Assembly (NCBI GenBank): GCA_947044365.1
Contig: OX345649.1
Location: 1,358,430 to 1,422,429, forward strand
Length of the DNA: 64,000 bases
Direction: 5' to 3'
Source of the DNA: Petrosia ficiformis
Lineage: Eukaryota > Porifera > Demospongiae > Haplosclerida > Petrosiidae
In this document: positions 25,830 through 39,000 of the stretch, piece by piece
Numbering within the stretch: the stretch's first letter is position 1
Layout: every line of letters starts with the position of its first letter
Made by a program: the position numbers and the translations under genes
The notes under the pieces: model-generated
The model's input: only the letters and a program-made list of their open reading frames with translations
What the model was told of the DNA's origin: nothing
The model's database searches: none

Positions 25830-28800
25830 TCTTGTGTCATGTATACGTAGTTAAACAAGTTACGTTATTTTGGGGGCCTGGTCAATTAATGGGCATAGTG
25901 CATAATAAATGTGCACTTGAGGAAGAAAGCTGCTTGTTAGTTATGTGGAAAGTGGAATTATTAGCTGTTCTACCTGAAATATATTCCTAAAGTTCTACAA
26001 GATCCTTTACAAAAGAAAGGAGAGTAGGTAATCAAAATAATAACTATAATAGGTTGTTGTGCTTGGGTTTTCGTAACCCAGTGGTGAAAGCACTGGTAGC
26101 TGAAGTCAATGGCCCTGGGTTCAATTCCCAGTGACTAACAGCACTTTCCTATTTTGGCATTATTAAGCATTTAGCTGTTTACTACATTTCTAATTAAGAT
26201 ACATTTAGTTGCCCACTCTTCTATTCTTAACCCTTAGAGGGGTAAGCTTGTTTTTCAAAATTCTTCCCATTTCCAACACTGGTGTCTCTACAGTTTTTAG
26301 CCATTTTCATGTGCTTATCCCTAACACCAATTACAAACATTTGGAGTGTTTCGTAATGCCAGGAACACACTCCCAACTGCATAGGGGTCAAATGTCACTG
26401 ATGGCCATGCCATCTAAGGGTTAAAGCTCCTATACTAAGAACTATTATATTGATTATAATCATTAGTATCATAATATCAACACATGTATTAGCTAAAGCA
26501 ACAGAATGAATGGATGAATAGATAACATATGTGAAGAGATTCTAAAGAGCTGATAGAAGGATGGCTGGGAGAATGAATGGATGAAAGAAAGATGGGCTGA
26601 AGAATGAATAGATGGATGGCACTTACAGAGATCTCATTTGCACCAGGAACAATCTTCAGTTCACCTAGTACCCATATCCCATTAACAAACTTGAGAGAAA
26701 CATACAATAACTCCTGCAAATAAACAATAAGAGATTACCAATACATGCAACATGTCAAGTAATATTATAACCACACTATATTACCATTGAGGTACATATC
26801 ATATGTATATTATAGGGCTGGAACAGATACCCGATTATCTGGATAATTATTCTCGAACTGAACATCTGGATCTGTTTCTTTGTATCCGGATACCTGTTTA
26901 ATGTCTGTGCATGTGCAGGAACCAAACACGTGAAATCGAAATCGCATAAAATGGGTGGTTGATACATCTTGCTCCGTGTTATGTGTTTTTTTGGCTTGTA
27001 AAGTGCAGAACGATCTGTAGAAACACCAATGCTGCTTGTATAAGCATCTATTGCAGTTGATTATAGGAAAAAGGCGAGATAATACTTTATATTTTAGCGC
27101 AAGCACGTCATGAATTTTTTAAGAGCAATTATCCGGGTACTCGACCGTTATTGTGAACGGATATTTGGATAGTAAAAGACAGGATCCGTTCCAGCCCTAA
27201 TGAATGTCCATCTTGTTGCTAACTCTAAGCAATTGATTAGACAGTAATAATAAATATCATATTATGCATGTCCTCTTTATGATCTCAAAATTAGACTTTA
27301 AAAACTTTATATGTATAGTTTATTACCACAAGATTAATACACGATTATTAGTATTGTCACAATATAACAACATATTAAAAATTGTGATTTTGTAGCACTG
27401 ATGATTATACTGTAAATAGAAATGTATAAATGATGTGTCATATTAACATAATTATTTCAAAATACACGACATACCATAACTACATGTAGATCAGTGTTTT
27501 TGATAAGCTTATATAGCACACCATTGGCCCAAAGAGTTTCTTATTTAGCACTGTGCAGTTCTCTCTTTGGGCCAGTGGTGCAGTTAATTATGATTATATT
27601 ATCACTAAAAGTATTAAATCTTCGTTAATTGGCTCAAAATGTATTCCTAATGGTGCACACACTAACCATTGTTGAGCCAATTTGGCCCACGCTTCAAAAA
27701 TTTATCAAAAACTTTGATGATTTGTAAATATTAATGTATTAAAAGTGGGTGGAGTCTCACTTGTGTTAATCCTCCAACATCAACTTGACGACGAGCAATA
27801 ACAAATATATTATTGATTTCTAGTTTCTTCTCTAGTGTGTCAGTATCAACATTTACTCCAGGGAACGTATCAGAGCGTTCATTACTATTGGGAATGTCTT
27901 TCCATGTAGCCAGGAATACCTTTCGTTCTGATCAAAAACAGAAATAATTTATGATATTTAAAATTTCAGCAATTTTAGCTAATTTTAGTAGTATGTATAC
28001 GCAATTTGGCACTAGAATTAGATGATATTTAGCAATGCACCGATAAGAGATTTTACTGATATTCCGATAAAGTGATAATTACTTTAGATATGTACCGATA
28101 ACTGATACCAATCCAATATTATATCCACCTTCTGATTTCTGATTCTTTCAAAAATTAGTATTTTCTCTGTACTTATGAGTATCATGAAAGCAATTAATGA
28201 TGTTATAATCACAAGAAATGACATTATTAGTACACTTATTACAATATCAGTTACATCTTTCAGAAAGAACTGATACCGATAATAAAAATAATGGCCGATA
28301 ATGACCAATACTGATTACTGATCTGATTATCGGTACATCACCAGTGATACATGTATTATTAGCACATGTGTATATCTTGATATTTGTTTCCATACAAGAG
28401 TATGGTATTACAAAATCTTGAATACCACAATATTTCTAAGTGGAATAATGGTATATTGGTACTGGTATAACGGTACATTGGTATAATGGTACATTGGTAT
28501 AATAGTACATTGGTATAATAGTACAATGGTGTAATGGTACAGTAATATAATGGTATAACAGTGCAGTAGTGCATTGGTATAATAGTGTTATTAGTAGTAT
28601 AATGGTACAGTGGTATAATAGTGTTATTAGTAGTATAAGTATGGTATTACAAAATCTTGAATACCACAATATTTCTAGAAATACAGTTAATTAAACAATT
28701 ATGTGCCAAGCCCAACTAAGCTGAAATAGACTGTATATGTGGAAATATTGATGGAAATACAGATTGTACATGTAAATATTGACAAAAGTAAAAATTGATG

Positions 28801-31800
28801 GTCTGCTGTTCACAGAGTATTGACGAATTACATTTTGACGATTAGCATCATTATGTGGGCGTGACTGAGCATGAGTGTGTGTTTTACATTTACACAATAG
28901 ACAGCTGTTCCATTTTAATTTTATCGCTGGAAGTACATGTATATACATGTAGTAGTGGAGAAGGTGAGAACTGAGAAATGGAGACTACTTCTTGTCTAAG
29001 GAAGACATCACTCAGTTGGGAAAACATTCAAACTTTGCAAGTGCATCCATGACCTAATTGATGAATTTTGTTTGAACTCAAGAATGCCAAACCACCAAAT
29101 AAAAAACACTGTCAATATTTCCACAGATACAGTATTTAGCAGTATTGGTTAAGTAGCGAATTTCTTCTATTATCTTCAACACAAAGGCACTAATACTAAG
29201 TGTTACTGTGTTGTAAAGAGCGAGTCAATTTAATTACGAATGATCTTTTGTTCACTCACACACACATACACACACACACAAACATACCCATTTTTCCATC
29301 ACCACTGAACAACACATTAATTGGAGCTTTACAAGAAAAATACATCACATCAATATTGTTCTTAACTGCTATTTGAAGAAGGTTCAGTGGATCCATACGT
29401 AATACTGGACCTCCTGTTAATAAAAAAAACATTAATAGCTCATTACATGTACAAAAGGGTTTGCTTTGATTAGATAACAAAGCCTTACTATTGTGTACAA
29501 CAAACACACTCACAATCATGTACATTGTATATAATTATAAATGAATAAATAAATAAAATATAAATATATACATGACTATTTATTAACATACATGTATAGT
29601 GTATATACATGTACCATCTTTCACTTTGATAAGTTGATGAAGTAAAATGAGATTTTATTGTTTTTTTATGGCCCGTAGGGCCATCCCTATGATTGCTTTC
29701 CCACGGGTTCGAACTATATATATATATATATATATTTATTTATATGTTTGTGTCCACTTGCGCGAGTATGCGTTGTATACATTGTATACGTAGTTAAGGA
29801 AGTTACATCATTCCCGGGGGCTCGGTCAATTAATGGGTGTGGCGCGTAAAAGAACGCGCACTCAAGCTCTACAGACCAGCAGAAAGAAAGCTGTGTAGCT
29901 TACATAGAAACTGGAACTAATAGCTAACTATTCTACCTGAAATATATTCCTAAAGTTCTACAAGGCTCTTTAAAAGGTAAAGAGAGTAGATAATCAAAAT
30001 AGTAACTACAATAGGCTGTTGTGTTTCAGGCATGATAAAATTAGCCATGATTACTGATTACTGAATGCTGGACACCATAAAGCAATCATAGGGATACTTT
30101 TTTTTTCTATATACACTTGTTTTATACTTACTCATAAAAACATTTTCACATATAATTTTACATGTAATAAATCACTTCCGCATAACCTCCCAATTACGAA
30201 ATCCTGGTGAGAACACTGTATATATTATATACATGTTATACTAAGGCTGGGACGATTGATATTGGAAATTCTTCTGATTATATAAGACTGTGATATCAAT
30301 TACGCTAATTATTCCAAAAGACATAATTTTCAAGCATTCGACAGCAGATAATTTACAATATGGAAGTGACATGAAGCCTTTTTGATCATCAAATAGGAGG
30401 TGTTCCTGTATTAATTAACTTAATTGGCCTAATTACTTCCACTGATATTAATCGATTTTCAATCAATTTGAAGTTAGCAATAATCAATTTCAAAATCTCA
30501 GCCGATTCCCAGCCCTAATATATACATGTACATGTATATACATGTATATACATGTATATACTGTATAATTATTAACGTATACCAGATTTAATTAGAAGAG
30601 ATGTATCAGCTGATGAATTAGGTAGAAGAGGAGTCTGAACCACAAGTGGTGCACCAGGAGTGAGTCCAAAGCTAAAGTGTAGAGATGAATGTATTGATAA
30701 CAATTACTCATACGAATTATGATTATAGAAATCAGAAGTGCTTTAAATATATTTACATCTGGACAAAACAATATTTTACCAGGAAGTTCTGGATTTTGTC
30801 CGGAAAAGTCTCATAAATCAGCATTGTACACATTTGATGATATAGGCTATGACTGTTCTTGACTAATAACTAACCTCGCTGTGAGGTTACTGTTCTTATT
30901 GTGTTGTATTATTCTTATAACTAATCAGACAATTTGTCCAGTCAAATGCAATTTTGTCTGAACAAAGAGTCGAAATGTCTGGAAAATGGCTAATTGCTGG
31001 GTATTATTTTGAGCACTGCAAGTGTATATTACCAGGAGCACGTGATAAGGGGAAGAAGAGCCTAACTATCATACAAATTATTAACCAAAAAGGCAGCTGT
31101 TACAGGTACACATGTATATTAAGCAGCAACTAGTTAGACTAGTGAGCTGTGTATTTCATCTCTTCCTTTTCATGGGCTCCTGACGTAACAGAGAAGACAT
31201 AACATGAACCTGTTTTTATTAAACTGAATAGCAAAGTTCCCCATAGGAGCCATAGCATGATTACTAAATGTCATGTCAGCAAATATGTCTCCATTACGAG
31301 AAGCAAAAGTACCAGCTATCTGCAATCCTTTACCTTGAAGGGGACTCAACCATACCTGGAAATAATCATATAAACAGTTATAAATTCACAACTAACTATA
31401 ACTATGGTCTGCGGACCGTAACAAATGCATAGAATAGCGGATTGATGTCCCAACTTGATGTGGTACAAGTATAGAAATTAGTGATGTGTGATAAAAGAAA
31501 ATTTTATATCATCTATCATAGACATTTATATCATGATATGATATATATCACGATATAGCCCCACAATTTTACAAAGAAGCTTCCTCAGATGTCTTTGATT
31601 CCTCCTCCTCCTCCTTCATCTCCATGATCAAAATTAGGACACATTTTATATTATAAATAATTGTAGGAAATTCTACCAAAATCAAAGTGATGTGTAACCC
31701 TATGTGTGAAAACCACACCTGTAGCACATAAAAAACGAATACTTATTACTCAGCCATTTTGTACACGAAGGTAACTAAATTTGGTACCTAACAGGAGCAT

Positions 31801-34800
31801 TAACTTATCTTCCTGGATCCATATTTAATTGGCTTGCTGTTCAAAATGGCTGAATTGCGAGTGTTTGAAGGTAAGCATTTATTTAAAATTATTTTGTGTC
31901 AAATAGTGTTCTCATAAATTGGGTCACATACAGTGGTGTGGAAACAGCGAGTCATACAAGACATTGTCTGATAAATCTAGTAAATGTCCAGTAAATTCAA
32001 ACTAAACTGTATACAAAGTACATGTGTACATGCAGAGCAGGACAAGAGTAATGAAAATATGTCAAAATGTCTGGTAGTCAGCTCATTGTTTCCACACCCC
32101 ATAGTCACATATATGCATAACCAGATGTGCGTACATATAAAACCCTACCTCTATTAATAAGGTATGATAATTATCCTCATTATTATTAATAACTACTTTA
32201 TATTTAACAGTATTCTAACTAACCTCTTTAGGAGCAACATAAGGTAGTTGTGAAGGTGGATTAAGACTAAAAAGGTCCATACCACCTCCTCCAATAACTG
32301 GCGAAGGTCCAAATAAACCATCTCCCATCCCTCCACCTCCCATCATCCCTCCACCAAAAGGACCTCCAAGCTTAAGAGGGTGAAAGAGAAAGATTAATAG
32401 TACGTTTAGTTAACTAAAAGACATATCGCCTAAGGTTTTAGTAAAACAACACTTATACACGTAGATATGAATGGATTTCATAAAGTACATGTACATGTAC
32501 AGTATGTGTATATTACCTGTAAACCAGACAGGTCCCCAGATAGAAGATCAATTTCACCTAAATCATCACCAATGCCACCTGAAAAATACAGTACATCTAT
32601 TAATTAATCTGATGACACACCTACTAAAAGTCACATGACATGCAAGTCACATGATACAGCTATACCTACAGCACTGTACAACAAAACATCTAAACAGTAG
32701 TACTGTTACATGTACTTTACTGTGTATAGTTATAGTACTGTTGATAGTACTACAATAGAACAGAACAGTACTGTGTCTAAGTAGTAAGTACAGTACATTA
32801 CTGAACTATGGGGTGCCGTTTGTGTCAAAATTCGATAACAATCGATATTTAGTAAATAGACGATGCTTAGTATATATTGACGATCCTGACAAACTGGGGG
32901 GGGCTCTGCCCCCCCCCCCTAGACCCCCACAGTTTGTCAGGATCGTCGATATATACTATACTAAGCATCGTCGATATTTACTAAATATCGATTGTTCTGA
33001 TAAATATCGATGGTTTTCCTAAATATCGATTGTTATCGAATTTTGACACAAACGGCACCCCATACTGAACAGGTACTGTCTCATGTACATGTAGGATAAT
33101 AGAGTGTACAGTACTTGTACTGTGTCTCACAGTACAAGTACAAACTGCAGTACATTAAAGAACAGTACTGTGTCTAAGTAGTAAGTACAGTACATTACTG
33201 AACAGGTACTGTCTCATGTACAATGTACATGTAGGATAATAGAGTGTACTGTGTCTCACAGTACAAATACAAACTGCAGTACATTACAGAACAGTACTGT
33301 GTCTAAGTAGTAAGTACAGTACATTACTGAACAGGTACTGTCTCATGTACAATGTACATGTAGGATAATAGAGTGTACTGTGTCTCACAGTACAAGTACA
33401 AACTGCAGTACATTACAGAACAGTACTGTGTCTAAGTAGTAAGTACAGTACATTACTGAACAGGTACTGTCTCATGTACATGTAGGATAATAGAGTGTAC
33501 TGTGTCTCACAGTACAAGTACAAACTGCAGTACATTACAGAACAGTACTGTGTCTAAGTAGTAAGTACAGTACATTACTGAACAGGTACTGTCTCATGTA
33601 CATGTAGGATAATAGAGTGTACTGTGTCTCACAGTACAAGTACAAACTGCAGTACATTACAGAACAGTACTGTGTCTAAGTAGTAAGTACAGTACATTAC
33701 AGAACAGGTACTGTCTCATGTACATGTAGAATAATAGAGTGTACTGTGTCTCACAGTACAAGTACAAACTGCAGTACATTACAGAACAGTACTGTGTCTA
33801 AGTAGTAAGTACAGTACATTACTGAACAGGTACTGTCTCATGTACAATGTACATGTAGGATAATAGAGTGTACTGTGTCTCACAGTACAAGTACAAACTG
33901 CAGTACATTACAGAACAGTACTGTGTCTAAGTAGTAAGTACAGTACATTACTGAACAGGTACTGTCTCATGTACATGTAGGATAATAGAGTGTACTGTGT
34001 CTCACAGTACAGGTACAAACTGCAGTACATTACAGAACAGTACTGTGTCTAAGTAGTAAGTACAGTACATTACTGAACAGGTACTGTCTCATGTACATGT
34101 AGGATAATAGAGTGTACTGTGTCTCACAGTACAAGTACAAACTGCAGTACATTACAGAACAGTACTGTGTCTAAGTAGTAAGTACAGTACATTACAGAAC
34201 AGGTACTGTCTCATGTACATGTAGGATAATAGAGTGTACTGTGTCTCACAGTACAAGTACAAACTGCAGTACATTACAGAACAGTACTGTGTCTAAGTAG
34301 TAAGTACAGTACATTACTGAACAGGTACTGTCTCATGTACAATGTACATGTAGGATAATAGAGTGTACTGTGTCTCACAGTACAAGTACAAACTGCAGTA
34401 CATTACAGAACAGTACTGTGTCTAAGTAGTAAGTACAGTACATTACAGAACAGGTACTGTCTCATGTACATGTACATGTAGGATAATAGAGTGTATAGTA
34501 CTTGTACTGTGTCTCACAGTAATGCAATATTACAGAACAGTACTGTGTCTAAATAAAGTTCAATTACTCTGTCATGTGACATATCAACAGATGTATATAT
34601 ATATAACATGATACCAAATCCACATACCAACAGAAGGAGGGGCATTGTAATTTGAAGTAGAGGGAGGCAAATCTAGTGAGAGGAGATCACCAATGAGATC
34701 ACCTCCTCCTCCAGAGGGTTGTATTACAACATTTTCTTGAACAGCTGCTTGCTGTTCTGGAGGTTGTTCCTCTGTAGTCTCAGACGTTGACCTACAAAAA

Positions 34801-35979
34801 AGGTAATGAAATGGCTATGAATATGATTATCCAGCTATGAATATACTTATAAAAGGGCAACTAACTCTTGTGGTCGCCTATCAAGTGTGATTCTACGAAC
34901 AGGGACTTTACCCTCTACAAAAGCAGATGGAGGTTTGTGATACACAGAGGCTAAAGTTGAAATGTGACATATTAGTTCATCTAATAAAGAAGGCTCCAAG
35001 AGATCAGTTTCCTCTGAAATAACTGGTTTCTCAGCAAGGACTACTTCCTATAGATAGATAGATACATACATACATAAACAGAAGTGTAATTTGGTAACTA
35101 TAACCGCATTGTACATGTATAACTAAAATATTTTAGTAAGACCTTGTGAGTTTTGGCTAAGTAAACTTGTAGGTCTACTGTAATCAGTGTATAATGACTA
35201 TAAACAATGAAGAATCAAAAAGTTGAATTAAAACCAAGTACAGGTACATTATCAATTTGAATGCATTTTTATACTAGTAAGGCTTTGCCCTGGACTCCTT
35301 CCCCCTTAAAATTTATGTGAAGTAAATAGTGTTGTTTTAGTTAACTATAACACTCCTTTTAGTGGGGTATTTACTAAATTACAAGTCTACTGCAACAACC
35401 ATAACTAATGGAATTGGCCAATAATGGGCACTTTTAGTTAACTAAAACCCTTTCAGTAAGCCTAATATTACCTTAGTTAATTAAACTATAACTAAACTAA
35501 AAGTTTGAGAAACTAGTCATACTGTAACTATAACTAAAAGTAGTTATTATTGTCAATCTAAAACAACACCAGAAATGAATTAACTGTTGCAACTCCTTGA
35601 ATTTATAATGAGCTCAGTTTAAACTCAACATGATTCTACTTCACATCCGTTAACTAAAACTAAAACTCTTTCAGTAAGCCAAAATTTAGGCACAACATTA
35701 ACTAAAATTTCAAGAAGCCAAGTAGAGATATAGTAGACAAGCATATACATGTACATGTACATGGAGACAAGATCATGACTCCTTTTCACCTTTGCAGCTG
35801 CTGGATCAGTTGATAGAAGACGCCAATAAATATACCCTCTATCACGAAGATCAGGATTGTCTGTTTCCTGAAAACAAGAGAGAAAGAAACGACAATGAGA
35901 AAATCAAGATTATTTATGAGAAGGATGAGAGGAGAAAGAGAAGGGAGGAGGAGAAGGAGGAGGAGGAGGAAAAAGAAGA

Positions 35980-36015
<36 letters not shown>

Positions 36016-39000
36016 GGAAGCAGTAGATAGGAAGAGTACCTGTGTAGCTAACGAGAGAACTTGCTGTACTAATTCTTGAGTAGTTGTCGGTTTTCTCAAG
36101 AACAGTTTCACAATGGCTGTCAAGAGTTGAAGTTGAACCTGTAGAGTGAGAAATGGAATGAAGGATATTGTGAGAAATGTCAGTCAATATTTACCTGAGG
36201 ATTCTCTTCATGAAATCCTTCAATAAAGGAACTCAGAATGTCATCAACATCATCAATACGATCACAATACTCTCCTAATATCCAAATCATGGATGCTCTG
36301 AAAAGGAGAAAGAGAAAGAGAGAGAATTTTATTTTAGATGTAAATAATTATAATTACATAACAATTACACTTAATACTTGACTTTGGGTAGTGACATCTT
36401 TATTATATGTAGGTGTGTATATACATGTATATAATTATATGTATACATTATACACTGTATATACATGTACTTATACTAGACATGTAAATACTTTATAATT
36501 GTCTTACCTAGCCTCAGGCTCATCAAGAGATGCAAGATTCTCACATAAAGTTGATATAATCCCTTCATATTGGTTGGGATACTTTCGAAATATGTCCTAA
36601 TAGATTGAGACGAGAATAAAAGGTATGCATTACCAACAAATAACATTTTATGTACATACTACACATCACACACTCTCACATACATGTACATGTACATACT
36701 ACATGTCACAGACACTCCCATACATGTACATACTACATGTCACATACACTCACATACATGTACATACTACATACCACACACACTTACATACATGTACATG
36801 TACATACCACATGTCACACACACTCACATACATGTACATGTACATACTACACATCATACACACACTCACATACATGTACATACTACACATCACACACACA
36901 CTCACATACATGTACATGTACATACTACACATCACACACACTCCCATACATGTACATACTATGCATCACACACACTCACATACATGTACATGTACATACT
37001 ACATAATCACAAACCTTGATTACAATAACAGCTTCTTGTACAACATACGTAACTTTTGTCTGAATCAATTCAACCAGTGTAGAGATACATCGCTCAGCAG
37101 CAGACTGGTGAAAATAAACAAAAATGGATTTAAACAATGAAATAAGATCTTAACTCACTTCCACTTTGATTGCACAGCGTCCAATGGCTCTTACAGACTT
37201 ACGAACAAAGTCAACATCCACTTCAGTAGAGTATCTAATTATAATATGTGTAAAATAATTTTGAGCAAACGACGGCCCTTAAAACCTTGATATTCACCAA
37301 TTAATCCCGCCATTTTGAAAGGAAGACAATGAAATTTGGAGACCAGCTTCCCCTACATAACACATTTCATTGGCTTCCTGTACAAAATGGCTGAATTACA
37401 AGAGTTTAAAGATAATCATTGTTTGTTCAAAATCTTCACATACACATGTACATACATGTACATACATGTACATACATGTGTACATATACAAATTAGTGTT
37501 AACTACAATGTACTTATGTATGTGTCTTTCATCATCACAGGGATAATATATTGGTATGTACATGTACTTATGTATGTGTCTTTCATCATCACAGGGATAA
37601 TATATTGGTATGTACATGTACTTATGTATGTGTCTTTCATCATTACAGGGTTAATATATTGGTATGTACATGTACTTATGTATATGTCTTTCATCATCAC
37701 AGTGTTAATGTATTGGTACATTTATTTATGTGTCTTTACTTACTCTTTCAATTCAGATAAGACGTTAGCAATGTTTTGAGGTGTGCAGAGACGAATCATA
37801 ATATCCAATTTCTCTAGTTTCACATAAATTGGGTCATTATACTTCACAAAGAAGACCTTTATTTCTTCCCTTAATATTTCAGGTCTAGAGAAAAGAGGTG
37901 GGAGTCACACGCAATTTCATGTAAACACAATTACAACAAGGGGAATTAGCTCAAATGGTAGAGCGCTCGCTTAGCATGCGAGAGGTACCGGGATCGATGC
38001 CCGGATTCTCCATATTTTTTTTTTTTTTTGCAATGTCACAGGAAGTCATTTGTTGATTCTTTTTCTATGAAGCTCTCTCTACTCACCTTTTCTGTACCAC
38101 GAGGTTAATATTCCTCAGAGCAACAAACTGAATCTCAGCTTCAGATGAGAGCAGAGTAACTATAGAAAACAAATCGTAATGAAACATTTAGAGATTGACT
38201 GGTGGTCAAATCAATCCTGGTGTAAAAAAAAACCAAAACAATCCTAAGTTCACTTACCAAGTGGAGGAGCAAGTTTACGTGTTAGACCTTGAAGGTATGG
38301 GGATTCAGGTGCTAGAATTTCCATCAACTTCATCAAGACCTAACCAATGAGAATTTTAAATTATAGGTTGTAATAGTGACAACATCATTTCCTTACCTTG
38401 ACAGCTGAGAGAACTACAGCAGCGTTAGCATGTGATAGTCTAGGTGTGACACGTTCACAGATACTGTAGGAAGAATAGTTAGTACATTATAGGACTATCC
38501 AGTGATGTGCATTAAATAGAATTGTTACACATCTTTATAGAACATTTCAAATGCTCAATATATCAAGTTTACATGTATGTACTGTATGTTTACATACTGT
38601 ACATGTATGCTCACACACACACACACACACACATATAAAGACACATGAATACATTCATACATATACACAAATACACATACCTTTGAGCTTCTCTCTCATC
38701 TACTGGTTGATAGGAACAAATAGAGTCCAGTATAAACACTTGTCCCCACTCAGTGCACTCATTAAGAGCTGTCAGGAGTTTGTTAACAGCAGGTGTGTCC
38801 AAGTCTCCAAGTGCAGCAGCAGTTGGAGAACTTTCATTGATTTCAGCTAAAGCAGCAACTGCATTAGCTACAACCTATAGGTAAATGTACGTACATGTAC
38901 ATGTACAATAATAACATGTGTCTATTCTTCATTTATGTATATAATATATGAATATGAATATACACATACACATTACAAAGCTTGGGATAAATACATGATA

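Noticed and set aside
26810..27106. 98-codon minus frame as a possible gene
   Set aside because: It falls entirely between the inverted repeats of the MITE at 26813-27199 and has no recognisable domain.
35786..36187. Leu/Phe- or Glu-rich frames at 35790-36180
   Set aside because: The centre is the polypurine tract in an AP-beta intron; real coding is limited to 35790-35867 and 36040-36138.
36625..37020. His/Thr/Tyr-rich frames that could suggest a metal-binding repeat protein
   Set aside because: CACATACATGTACATG array within an AP-beta intron; parallel frames are all equally open.
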